Shown here piece by piece: positions 23,699 to 31,933 of a stretch of DNA of 37,363 nt. Within the stretch, counting starts at the first letter, position 1; each line of letters opens with the position of its first letter. The DNA comes from Archangium violaceum Cb vi76 (GTDB taxonomy: Bacteria; Myxococcota; Myxococcia; Myxococcales; Myxococcaceae), in assembly GCF_000733295.1 (NCBI RefSeq), contig NZ_JPMI01000019.1, positions 1 through 37,363 on the forward strand. The letters are read 5' to 3'. The notes under the pieces are model-generated. The model did not search any database, had not been told where the DNA came from, and saw only the letters and a program-made list of their open reading frames with translations. The translations under genes were made by a program, and so were the position numbers.

Positions 23699-24493
23699 TC
23701 ACCCCGGGTAGAGCAGCGGTGTGACGTCCTGGAACGGCCCCTGGCACGGGGCCACGTCGGCGGCCAGGTAGTGGGCCACCCGTCCAGGCGCCAGCGCGAC
23801 GATGGACGACGAGCGCGTCCCATATTCTGGCGTGTGGATGCAGAGGGCCTGGAACTGGCGGATGCGCTCGTGCAGCTCCGGAGGGAACTCCTCGAGGAGG
23901 AACTCCGGCGTGCGCTCGGGCAGCACGTGGTCCGCGAGCAGCGCCTGGAGCTCCTGGAGGGTGTCGGGCCAGGGCTTCCGAGCGGCCTTCTCGGCCAGCT
24001 CATGCGCCCTCGCCACCTTGGGCAGGGCCGGAGTGTCGAGCACGTCGTTGGGCAGCACGTGGACGCCCGGCGGGACGTCCTCCCGGTGAATCCGCTCGGA
24101 GTCCGGGCGGGCGTACGCCACCCGGAGCACCCCGGCGTCCCCATAGAGGAGGTTGAAGGGGTTGTACTCCCGGGCATCCAGCCCCGCGAGGTAGCGGTCG
24201 ACCCCCTCCACGTCGTTGGCCCGCAGGGCGCGCATCACCACCTCGCCCCGCGAGCGAGGGGCCCGCGTCAGGTTGGCGGAGCCCCGCTGATTCGTCAGAC
24301 CCACGAAAAAGCCCCCGTCCGTCACTCCCATCCACGTCCCCTGACGCTCCAGGTCGCGGCCTCCGACGACCCGGGGAGCGAGGGACAGGACCTGGGGACC
24401 AGCGGCCGGGCGGGCGTAGAACTCGTCGCGGTTGGCGGCCAGCACGAGCGGCCACTCGGGGTGGATGTGGCGGAGGATGACGATGGTGCACAT
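23699..24493 (-). CDS. NRDE (TANGO2) family protein
   Basis: This 264 aa protein of the NRDE/TANGO2 family is named for its Asn-Arg-Asp-Glu motif, seen here in LVLAANRDEFYARPAAG. It starts MCTIVILRHIHPEWP, so Cys2 becomes the N-terminal nucleophile after Met removal, as proposed for Ntn-hydrolase-like members. GGRDLERQGTWMGVTDGGFF and VGLTNQRG are also typical, as is PEYGTRSSSIVAL near the end. The biochemical activity of bacterial members is unclear; eukaryotic TANGO2 is linked to lipid or heme handling. ATG 24493 is chosen over an upstream in-frame codon because it puts Cys at position 2. It is divergent from metG across 116 bases. Confidence 0.88.
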   Translation of the reverse strand: MCTIVILRHIHPEWPLVLAANRDEFYARPAAGPQVLSLAPRVVGGRDLERQGTWMGVTDGGFFVGLTNQRGSANLTRAPRSRGEVVMRALRANDVEGVDRYLAGLDAREYNPFNLLYGDAGVLRVAYARPDSERIHREDVPPGVHVLPNDVLDTPALPKVARAHELAEKAARKPWPDTLQELQALLADHVLPERTPEFLLEEFPPELHERIRQFQALCIHTPEYGTRSSSIVALAPGRVAHYLAADVAPCQGPFQDVTPLLYPG

Positions 24494-24609
24494 CGTGTGG
24501 GGTCGAATAACAGCTCCGGGGCCCCGGTGCATCAGGTGCGTTCCTTGGTGACTTCCCGATGACCGGAGCCCTTCGAGCGGCTAATGTCCGCCCCCCCTCA
24601 GGAGAACCC

Positions 24610-26718
24610 ATGGCGGAGAGAATCCTCGTCACCAGCGCGCTGCCGTATGCCAACGGCCCCATCCACATCGGCCATGCCGTCGAGTACGTCCAGACCGACA
24701 TCTACGTGCGCTTCCTGCGCTCCTGCGGCAAGGACGTCGTCTACTTCTGCGCCGACGACACCCACGGCACGCCCATCGAGATCAACGCCGCGAAGCAGGG
24801 TCTCAAGCCCGAGGACTTCGTCGCCCGCTGGTACGACTCGCACCAGGCGGACTTCCGCGATCTCGGCGTCAGCGTCGATTACTTCCACTCGACCAACTCG
24901 CCCGAGAACAAGCACTACGCCGAGTACATCTACGGCAAGCTGAAGGAGCAGGGCGACATCGAGAAGCGCGAAATCGAGCAGGCCTACTGCGAGACCGACA
25001 AGCGCTTCCTGCCGGACCGCTTCATCAAGGGCACCTGTCCCAACTGCAAGGCGCCGGACCAGTACGGTGACGCCTGCGAGAAGTGCGGCAAGGCCTACGC
25101 TCCCACGGATCTGATCGAGCCCCGGTGCGCCCTGTGCGGCACGCCGCCGGTGCGCCGCAAGTCCTCGCACCTGTTCTTCAAGCTGTCGCGTCACGCGGAC
25201 TTCCTGCAGGAGACGCTGCGCAAGCCCGGGTTCATCCACCAAGGCCTCGCCACCCAGCTCCAGGGCTTCTTCGAGCAGGGCCTGGCGGACTGGGACATCA
25301 GCCGCGACGGCCCGTACTTCGGCTTCGCCATCCCGGGTGAGACGGACAAGTACTTCTACGTCTGGCTGGACGCCCCCATCGGGTACATCGCCACCACGGA
25401 GAAGTGGGCGAAGACGACGGGCAAGGCGAAGAGCGCCCTGGACTACTGGGCCGAGGGCAGTGACGCCCGCATCATCCACTTCATCGGCAAGGACATCGTC
25501 TACTTCCACGCGCTCTTCTGGCCCGCCGTGCTCAAGGAGGCCGGCCTCAAGCGGCCCGAGAGCGTGAAGGTGCACGGCCACCTCACGGTCAACGGCGAGA
25601 AGATGAGCAAGAGCCGCGGCACGCTCATCCCCGTGCGCTCCTACCTGGAGCACCTGGACCCGAGCTACCTGCGCTACTTCTACGCGGCCACGCTGGGCGC
25701 CGGAGTCGAGGACCTCGACCTGAGCCTCAAGGACTTCCGCCTGCGGGTGAACGGCGAGCTGGTGAACAACATCGGCAACCTGGCCAACCGCAGCCTGTCC
25801 ATGCTGGCGGGTGGGGTGCTGGAGAAGCGTCTGGCTCCCGCCACGAAGGAGGGCCCCGGCAAGGCGCTGGTGGAGGCCGCGCTGGCCCGTGTCCCCGAGG
25901 TGCGCGAGGCGTTCGAGAAGCTCGAGTTCCGCACCGCCATCCGGGTCATCACGGAGATCTCCCAGTCGGCGAACGGCTTCCTCCAGACCGCGGCCCCGTG
26001 GGCCAAGGTGAAGACGGACCCCGAGGCCGCTCGCGCCGACCTGAGCGATGCCGCCGAGGTGGCCTACCTGCTGGGCGCGCTGCTCACGCCGGTGATTCCG
26101 CGCGTGACGGAGAAGCTGTTCGCGCAGCTCAACGCGCCGCCGCTCACCTTCGAGGCGCTCGCCACCGCGCGCTACCCGCTGCTCGACCGCAGCCGGCCCG
26201 TGGGCACCCCCGAGCCGCTCCTGCCGCGTCTGGAGGAGGAGCGCGTCAACGCCATCCTCGGCCAGGCTCCCGCCGCCGCCGAGCCGGCCAAGGAGGAGAA
26301 GAAGGGCAAGGGGGACAAGGGCGAGAAGAAGGCCGCGGAGCCCAAGCCCGCCGAGGCCAAGGCCGCCGCGCCCGCCGCCGAGGCCGCGCCCGGGGAGATC
26401 GAGATCGGTGACTTCGGCAAGGTGGTGCTCAAGGTGGGCAAGGTGCTCGCCGCCGAGCGCGTGCCCAAGGCGGACAAGCTGCTGAAGCTCACGGTGGACC
26501 TGGGCGAGGGGCAGCCACGCACCATCTGCTCCGGCATCGCGGAGGCCTTCCAGCCCGAGCAGGTGCAGGGCCGCAACGTGGTGGTGGTGGCCAATCTCAA
26601 GCCGCGCATGCTGCGGGGCATCGAGTCGCGCGGGATGATCCTCACCGCCGGACCTGGCGGGAAGAACCTCTCCTTGCTGGATCCGGGGGACATGCCTCCC
26701 GGCTCCGAGGTGAAGTGA
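24610..26718 (+). CDS. metG: methionine-tRNA ligase with C-terminal tRNA-binding domain
   Basis: This class I aminoacyl-tRNA synthetase charges tRNA-Met. From ATG 24610 (AGGAG upstream) it has ILVTSALPYANGPIHIGHAV with the HIGH motif and a two-knuckle zinc region (CPNCKAPDQYGDACEKCGKA, then CALCG). FHALFWPAVL and the catalytic KMSKS loop (NGEKMSKSRGT, about residue 331) follow. The anticodon-binding helices come next. A Lys/Ala/Glu-rich linker (about 555-592) leads to an EMAP/Arc1p-type tRNA-binding OB domain (IGDFGKVVLKVGKVLAAERV, ADKLLKLTVDLG, NLKPRMLRGIESRGMILTAG) that also makes the dimer. The 702 aa length fits the long MetG form. GTGA overlap couples it to the next gene. Confidence 0.96.
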   Translation: MAERILVTSALPYANGPIHIGHAVEYVQTDIYVRFLRSCGKDVVYFCADDTHGTPIEINAAKQGLKPEDFVARWYDSHQADFRDLGVSVDYFHSTNSPENKHYAEYIYGKLKEQGDIEKREIEQAYCETDKRFLPDRFIKGTCPNCKAPDQYGDACEKCGKAYAPTDLIEPRCALCGTPPVRRKSSHLFFKLSRHADFLQETLRKPGFIHQGLATQLQGFFEQGLADWDISRDGPYFGFAIPGETDKYFYVWLDAPIGYIATTEKWAKTTGKAKSALDYWAEGSDARIIHFIGKDIVYFHALFWPAVLKEAGLKRPESVKVHGHLTVNGEKMSKSRGTLIPVRSYLEHLDPSYLRYFYAATLGAGVEDLDLSLKDFRLRVNGELVNNIGNLANRSLSMLAGGVLEKRLAPATKEGPGKALVEAALARVPEVREAFEKLEFRTAIRVITEISQSANGFLQTAAPWAKVKTDPEAARADLSDAAEVAYLLGALLTPVIPRVTEKLFAQLNAPPLTFEALATARYPLLDRSRPVGTPEPLLPRLEEERVNAILGQAPAAAEPAKEEKKGKGDKGEKKAAEPKPAEAKAAAPAAEAAPGEIEIGDFGKVVLKVGKVLAAERVPKADKLLKLTVDLGEGQPRTICSGIAEAFQPEQVQGRNVVVVANLKPRMLRGIESRGMILTAGPGGKNLSLLDPGDMPPGSEVK

Positions 26719-27701
26719 GCGTGACGGACTGGCGGGCCGAACGGGACCGGGCGCTCCTCGCCCTCGAGCGCGAGAAGCACCCGGGGTTGCGCATCGAGGC
26801 GGCGGAGTTGCTCTTCCACCTCGCCGCCGAGGACGCCTCGCGCGCGCCCGAGATGTCCGCGTCGTTCCAGCGGCTGCTCGCCGACAAGCAGGTGGCCGTG
26901 CGCCGCATGGGCGTGGGCATGGCCTCCGCGGTGCTCTCCGCCGAGGAGCTCCCCGGCTTCTTCGCCACGCAGCTCGCCGATGAGGAGAGCCTCGTGCGCC
27001 TGGAGGCCGCCGGGCGCCTCGCGGACCTCGCCCGGCCGGATTGCCGTGGGTTGTTGGCGCAGGCCCTCGAGGACCCCATCTTCGAGGTCCGCTTCGAGGC
27101 CGCCCGGGGCATGGCCTCCCTCAAGCACCCCGCGGGGCTGGAGGTGCTCGTGGAGGCGCTCGACGAGGATCTGCTCCGCTTCCGTGCGCTCGGGGCGTTG
27201 GCCGAGCTGGGGGATGCGCGGGCGCTGCCGGCCGTGCAGCGGCTGTTCCGCCGCTGGATGCTGCCCGCTTTCGACAAGACCCAGGCCGCGGGGGTGCTCG
27301 CGAAGCTGGGAGATGCCGAGGGGGCCGCCTGGCTCCTCAAACGGACGGAGCGGCGGCGGTGGAACTGGTCGCAGGACCGGGCCCTCGCCGTGGAGCTGTG
27401 TGGCGAGGTGAAGGCCTCGGGCGCGCTCGAGCGGCTGCACACCATCATCACGAATCCGAAGGACGACTGCCGGGGCGCGGCGGCTCGGGGACTGGGCCGC
27501 CTGGCGGACCCGAAGGCCCTGCCGTGGCTGCTCGCGTTGATTGACGAGCCCGGAGTCCCCGAGGACTACCGGCTCGATGCCGCCGAGGGCCTGTGGCTGC
27601 TCGGCGTTCCCGAGGGCAGGGAGCGCGTCCGGGCGGTGCTGCCCTCGTTGTCGCAGGAAGCCCGTGCCGAGCTCTCCGAGCTCATCCAGGAGATGCCATG
27701 A
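26715..27701 (+). CDS. HEAT-repeat protein
   Basis: This 328 aa protein is made of HEAT-type helical repeats. Repeating units include LRIEAAELLFHLAAEDAS, LVRLEAAGRLADLARPDCRG, IFEVRFEAARGMASLKHPAG, LLRFRALGALAELGDARALP, CRGAAARGLGRLADPKALPW and YRLDAAEGLWLLGVPEG. Such solenoids act as protein-binding scaffolds; there is no catalytic motif. The GTG start overlaps the metG stop (GTGA), and its own stop overlaps the tatD start (ATGA). The three genes therefore form a tightly coupled operon. No link to translation is proven beyond this arrangement. Confidence 0.88.
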   Translation: MSVTDWRAERDRALLALEREKHPGLRIEAAELLFHLAAEDASRAPEMSASFQRLLADKQVAVRRMGVGMASAVLSAEELPGFFATQLADEESLVRLEAAGRLADLARPDCRGLLAQALEDPIFEVRFEAARGMASLKHPAGLEVLVEALDEDLLRFRALGALAELGDARALPAVQRLFRRWMLPAFDKTQAAGVLAKLGDAEGAAWLLKRTERRRWNWSQDRALAVELCGEVKASGALERLHTIITNPKDDCRGAAARGLGRLADPKALPWLLALIDEPGVPEDYRLDAAEGLWLLGVPEGRERVRAVLPSLSQEARAELSELIQEMP

Positions 27702-28489
27702 GGCTCGTTGATTCCCACTGTCACTTCGACCGTGCCGACTCCGCGTACGTGGAGGCCGCGCTGGAGCGCGCCCGTGCCGCCGGGCTGGTGCATGCCGTCA
27801 TCGTCGGCCAGTTCCAGGGTCCCGGTGATTGGGGCATCGCGCTGGAGGTCGCCGCCGCCCATCCGGAGTTCCTCACGGCCACGCTCGGCATCCATCCGCA
27901 CGAAGCGGCCCGGGCCACCGAGGCGGACTTCGAGCACCTGGAGCGCACCTGTGCCCGGCCGGAGATCCACGCGGTGGGCGAGGCGGGGCTGGACTACTAC
28001 TACGAGCACTCCGCGCGGGACGTGCAGCGGCAGGTGTTCCGCAGGCAGTGCGCGCTGGCGAAGCGCCTGGGCAAGCCGCTCGTGGTGCACGTGCGCGAGT
28101 CGACGAAGGGAGGGGACGCACATCCCGAGTGCGAGGCCATCCTGAAGGAGGAGGGGATGAGCCGGGGTGTCATCCACTGCTTCACCGGGGACACCGAGGC
28201 GGCCCGGCGCTACCTGGACCTGGGCTTCCTGCTGTCGCTGTCGGGAGTGGTCACCTACAAGAAGACCGAGGCGTTGCAGGACGCGGTGCGCTTCGCTCCG
28301 TTGGAGCGGCTGATGGTGGAGACGGACAGTCCGTACCTGGCGCCCATCCCGTATCGCGGCAAGAAGAATGAGCCCTCGTACGTCGTCGAGACGGCGAAGA
28401 AGGTCGCCGAGCTGAAGGGCGTGACGCTTGAGCGGGTGGCCGAGGTGACCACGGCCAACGCGGCGGCGCTGTTCGGCTTCACGGTGTGA
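27698..28489 (+). CDS. tatD: TatD family metal-dependent hydrolase
   Basis: This is a TIM-barrel metal-dependent hydrolase of 263 aa in the TatD deoxyribonuclease family. Metal ligands and motifs visible are VDSHCHFD (His7, His9), GIHPHEA, HAVGEAGLDYYYEH with the bridging Glu, VVHVRES, VIHCFTG and METDSPYLAPIPYRGKKNEP. The length and order match the family. Members cut DNA and some process 3' ends or act in DNA repair; the substrate in this organism is not known. It is translated from an ATGA overlap with the HEAT-repeat gene and ends 13 bases before a convergent gene. Confidence 0.93.
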   Translation: MRLVDSHCHFDRADSAYVEAALERARAAGLVHAVIVGQFQGPGDWGIALEVAAAHPEFLTATLGIHPHEAARATEADFEHLERTCARPEIHAVGEAGLDYYYEHSARDVQRQVFRRQCALAKRLGKPLVVHVRESTKGGDAHPECEAILKEEGMSRGVIHCFTGDTEAARRYLDLGFLLSLSGVVTYKKTEALQDAVRFAPLERLMVETDSPYLAPIPYRGKKNEPSYVVETAKKVAELKGVTLERVAEVTTANAAALFGFTV

Positions 28490-28502
28490 CCGCTGGCCGG
28501 GT

Positions 28503-29645
28503 TCATGGCTTCTTGGATGAGCCAGCTCCTTTGGGGGCGCTCGTCCCCGCCTTGTGCGGCCGGGGTTCGGGCCCGCCGTAGAAAGTGTCCCGTTTTGCGT
28601 TCGCGCGAATGACGAGTCGCGCGTCTTCCTTGCCCGCGCGGACGATGTAGATGTCACCCACGTCCGCGCGGTCGGCGGGCTTCCGATCGACGAAGGCGAC
28701 CCAGGGACCGGGAACGCCATAGGAGATGGTGCCCACTCGCTTGAAGGACTTGAGCCACCGCTTCGCGGGGGACTCTCCGGGCGTGACCAGGGTCAGCACG
28801 ACCGGGTCGTGGGGATCCTCGGTCGCCCGGGCCATGACGAAACCGTCAATGGATGGCAGGTAGCCCTGGACGAAGTCGATGGGGGGCGACTCCTCCGAGT
28901 TCTCGGGGAGTGCTGGCGCCGGCCGGAGCGGGTGGTACGAACCATCCTCCTTCACGTTTCCCGGTCTCTGGCCGTACGCATCCGCCTTGCCCGAGACCAA
29001 CAATCCCCGCTGTTCGCTCCAGCCGAGCAGCTCCGCCACGTCCGGGGCGGGCCGGAAGGTCACCACGCCCGCTGCCGGATCGAGCTTCACGAGGAGGGGC
29101 GCCGTCTTCGAGCTCTCCTGGGCGCAGAGCACATGCAGCACCTTGCCATCGGGCTGCCATTGCATGCTGGAGGGGAGGCACCCGGAAGGCATGTCGACTT
29201 GTTGGGAGATCCCGGCCGCGGTGCCCACGGGGATGAACGCGACTTGGCTGGGGGCGCGTCGGAGTGCCACCTGCTGGCCGTCCGGACGGAGCTCGTAGTC
29301 GGGCCGGGTTCGAGGCATGGCGAGGCCCTCGGCCAGCTTGATGCTGCCCTGCTCCCCGAGGGTGTGCCTCATGAGGGTGTCGGCTTGCCGGTACAAGAGG
29401 AAGGTGCCGTCGGGAGACCAGGAGAGGTGCGCAACGGCGGCGTCTTGTCTCCAGTCTCCCGTCCACTGTACCCGCCGGGTGGAGACCTGGATGACGACGG
29501 GCCGTGCACCCTGCGGCCCATATTCAATGGCCGCTACCTGCGCGGGAGCCTCGGGGGTCGTGGGCGCGGGTCCTCCCGCCCGGCCAGGGGCGGCGAGGAG
29601 CAGGGAACACAGGAGTACGGCTTGGGTGAGTTGGAGCCGGTTCAC
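28503..29645 (-). CDS. secreted beta-propeller-like protein
   Basis: This 380 aa protein has a signal peptide (start at GTG 29645, LTQAVLLCSLLLAAPGRAGG). The body has repeated strand-turn units of the TolB/WD40-like type, with SWSPDGTFLLYRQ, ELRPDGQQVALRR, QWQPDGKVLHVLC and DVAELLGWSEQRGLLVSGKA. These suggest a beta propeller in the periplasm. The C-terminal tail is basic and Pro/Gly-rich (KAGTSAPKGAGSSKKP). The start codon overlaps the stop of the amidase gene (GTGA), with a second GTG at 29648. The pair is therefore translationally coupled and may work together at the cell wall. No enzyme motif is seen. Confidence 0.75.
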   Translation of the reverse strand: MNRLQLTQAVLLCSLLLAAPGRAGGPAPTTPEAPAQVAAIEYGPQGARPVVIQVSTRRVQWTGDWRQDAAVAHLSWSPDGTFLLYRQADTLMRHTLGEQGSIKLAEGLAMPRTRPDYELRPDGQQVALRRAPSQVAFIPVGTAAGISQQVDMPSGCLPSSMQWQPDGKVLHVLCAQESSKTAPLLVKLDPAAGVVTFRPAPDVAELLGWSEQRGLLVSGKADAYGQRPGNVKEDGSYHPLRPAPALPENSEESPPIDFVQGYLPSIDGFVMARATEDPHDPVVLTLVTPGESPAKRWLKSFKRVGTISYGVPGPWVAFVDRKPADRADVGDIYIVRAGKEDARLVIRANAKRDTFYGGPEPRPHKAGTSAPKGAGSSKKP

Positions 29646-31795
29646 CACAGGGGGGGATCTCCAAGGGTCGAGCGGTAGGTGACCGCATCGAGATTGGGCT
29701 GTCTGTTCAGCAGGGACTCGACGATTCCGGCCACGATCTGTTCGGCCATCTCGTCGACGCGCGACTCCTCGATCAGTTCGCCGTAGCGGTATTGCCCCTG
29801 CCCGCCACTGGAGTGCGCCGCATCCATGAACTCGAGCTCGAAATAGGTATACTTTTCGCGCCGCTGATTCTGGGCACTGAGCATCGCGGCGGGATTGTTG
29901 GGTTCCTCCGCGGCGACGCCGCCCTGCCGGAGTCCGAGCCCGCAGGGATCCACGTATTTGACGAACACCTTGGCGAGGCGGATCTGATCGTTTGGCGGAT
30001 CGGTCCTGGACACCAGCAGCACCTGTCCCTTCGCGGCCGCCCCGCCCGCGTTGAGATGGATGGAGAGGTAGAGATCGCACTCGGGGTCGATGCCGTTGAT
30101 GTACGCGAGGCGAGGCGTAGGACCCCACGCCTTGGTTCCATGATTGAAGTAGGCCTGGGGAGAGCCTTGTTGCAGGTAGCGCAGGACCTTCGTCCGCGCG
30201 TAGTCCACGAAACCTCTCGTCCTCATGGCCGTCCGCGCCGAGGTCTGGAAGTTCCCATCTCCGCCAATCTCGCAGGCGAGCGACCAGCGCGCGGAACGAT
30301 CAGCCAGGACCTCCAGCATGGCATCATCCACCTCGAACCAGTCCTGCGTGGTGATGGGGAATGCCTGGACCTGGGGAGGAGGCGTATTCCCACCCGGCAG
30401 TGTCTGGGTGGACTCCCTCGTGTAGACGTAGTTGTTGGTCGTGACGTCCCAGCGCACGGAGCCGGGCTGTACACGCCTGTGACTGCTCTGCAGTTGTTGA
30501 TTGATGCGCGCGGTGATGGTGTTGACCGTGGCCGTGTTGATCTGGAGCAGGCGGGCTCGATCCTCGGCCCCCACGGGCAGCACCGCGTTGGTGTCTCCCG
30601 AATGCCGCGTGAGCAGCAGCGCCGAGAGCGCGAGAAGCGTCGGGTTGCCGTTGCGGATTCGGATACGCCGCTGGGAGAGGTTGTACTCGTAGCGCTGTGC
30701 ACCCGTCTCCGGGGCTGCCGCCGCGTTGACGGAACCGGGCTCGATGAGGCCGAACCCCGCGGTCCGGGTCCAGAAGATGTTCTCTTGCGGCACTCCGTGC
30801 CGGGTTTGCAGGAGATGGGCGATACGGTCCGCGACGAGGTGGGCGCCAAACCATTCCTGGGAGCGGCGGGCCGCGGCGAGCCCATAGACCACGCCATGCC
30901 CCGGATCGAGCAGGAAGCGGCGATTGGTCAATTGCGTGGTGTTGATCCGCTGCAACTGCATGTTGTCAGGACGAAGAGGGGCGTCCTGGGTATTGCCCTT
31001 GAGGTGGTCCTTGGTGAAACGCAACATGTGGGCCCTGGGCAGATAACCCATTGCCGCGGAATGGGAGGGCACGGTGGCGCGGAAGAGGATCGGCCAGTCG
31101 ATGGGAAGCGCGAGGGTGGTTCTGCCTTCACAGGAGACGTAACCCTCCTTGTTCGTCTCCAGCGCCACCTGTCGATTGATGTTGGTGAAGCCATTGTTGA
31201 AATTGTCCCGCAGTACCTCGGCCTTCACGTTGGCGCTCGCGACGGCCTTGGTGGTGTTGGCATCCACCGCGCGCAGCTTGACCCAGCAATACCGCTGGGG
31301 CGGTACGTGGTGGACCACGTAGAAGATGAACAGATCCTCACTGCGTTGGCGCGGACCGATCCGCAGCGCGACGTCCAGCACGCAATGCACGGTCTGCCCC
31401 GAGGCCTTCACATAAGAGGCTTTCAGCCGGAGCGTGCCCTCGAACTGGTTGTGCTTGGGCACACCTTCATCGGGAGTCGCCACGGCGAAGCAGATGTGGA
31501 TGCGGCGGCTGGACGTATCGTCCCAGTGCAGCGGCATGCTGGTGACGGTCGTGCCCGCCTGGGTCGTCCTGCCCGTCAGCGGCGGAGTTGGGGCCGTCTC
31601 GGTCTTCGTGACGATGTTGTCCTGTGACATCTGAATGACGATGTCGAACACACCGACGGAGGCGACGGGGTCCTCCGCCAGGGGCGGACGCAACGTGGTG
31701 GCCGCCTCCACACTCGTCCCAGGGGCGAGGGGCCAGAACGGGACAGCGGTGTTGTTGGTGGAGAGGACCGAATAACTGCCAGCGTGAATGGGCAT
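29642..31795 (-). CDS. N-acetylmuramoyl-L-alanine amidase with long N-terminal region and catalytic-domain insertion
   Basis: This 717 aa protein carries an Amidase_3 catalytic domain that cleaves the amide bond between MurNAc and the stem peptide. Motifs are RRFLLDPGHG (His300), the nearby Glu314 in QEWFGAHLVADRIAHLL, DLYLSIHLNAGG (His580) and a late FELEFMD (Glu655). The domain is interrupted by about 220 residues (about 345-565). The first 290 residues are an unknown beta-rich part (MPIHAGSYSVLSTNNTAVPF, then HICFAVATPDEG and LRIGPRQRSEDLFIFYVVHH). There is no signal peptide, which is odd for a wall enzyme and suggests export by a specialised route or release by lysis. ATG 31795 has GAGGAG at good spacing. 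Confidence 0.82.
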   Translation of the reverse strand: MPIHAGSYSVLSTNNTAVPFWPLAPGTSVEAATTLRPPLAEDPVASVGVFDIVIQMSQDNIVTKTETAPTPPLTGRTTQAGTTVTSMPLHWDDTSSRRIHICFAVATPDEGVPKHNQFEGTLRLKASYVKASGQTVHCVLDVALRIGPRQRSEDLFIFYVVHHVPPQRYCWVKLRAVDANTTKAVASANVKAEVLRDNFNNGFTNINRQVALETNKEGYVSCEGRTTLALPIDWPILFRATVPSHSAAMGYLPRAHMLRFTKDHLKGNTQDAPLRPDNMQLQRINTTQLTNRRFLLDPGHGVVYGLAAARRSQEWFGAHLVADRIAHLLQTRHGVPQENIFWTRTAGFGLIEPGSVNAAAAPETGAQRYEYNLSQRRIRIRNGNPTLLALSALLLTRHSGDTNAVLPVGAEDRARLLQINTATVNTITARINQQLQSSHRRVQPGSVRWDVTTNNYVYTRESTQTLPGGNTPPPQVQAFPITTQDWFEVDDAMLEVLADRSARWSLACEIGGDGNFQTSARTAMRTRGFVDYARTKVLRYLQQGSPQAYFNHGTKAWGPTPRLAYINGIDPECDLYLSIHLNAGGAAAKGQVLLVSRTDPPNDQIRLAKVFVKYVDPCGLGLRQGGVAAEEPNNPAAMLSAQNQRREKYTYFELEFMDAAHSSGGQGQYRYGELIEESRVDEMAEQIVAGIVESLLNRQPNLDAVTYRSTLGDPPLW

Positions 31796-31888
31796 CGCGC
31801 TCCTCGCGGGTCCAGGACTCAGGGCGCGGCAGTCGGCACCGAGACCTCCCCCCTGGACTGAACGACACCCGATACTTTTGGACAAATC

Positions 31889-31912
31889 CACCCCCCGGGC
31901 AAGCGGGGGGGC
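31889..31912 (-). terminator. GC-rich hairpin after the MshEN-HD gene
   Basis: CCCCCCG (31891-31897) and CGGGGGG (31904-31910) form a 7-pair stem with a 6-base loop, 24 bases past the stop of the upstream minus-strand gene. Read on the minus strand it is followed by GTGGATTTGTCC, not a strong T-run. It probably separates that operon from the amidase gene. Confidence 0.5.
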
Positions 31913-31933
31913 CGTCATCATCGCGGAGGAACT

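Noticed and set aside
24516-24527. Perfect palindrome CCGGGGCCCCGG between the NRDE gene and metG.
   Set aside because: Made only of G and C in GC-rich DNA, so chance is likely; no second copy or spacing supports an operator.
29792-31627. Plus-strand frame of 611 codons opposite the amidase.
   Set aside because: The minus-strand amidase has catalytic motifs and a good ribosome-binding site; the plus frame shows none.
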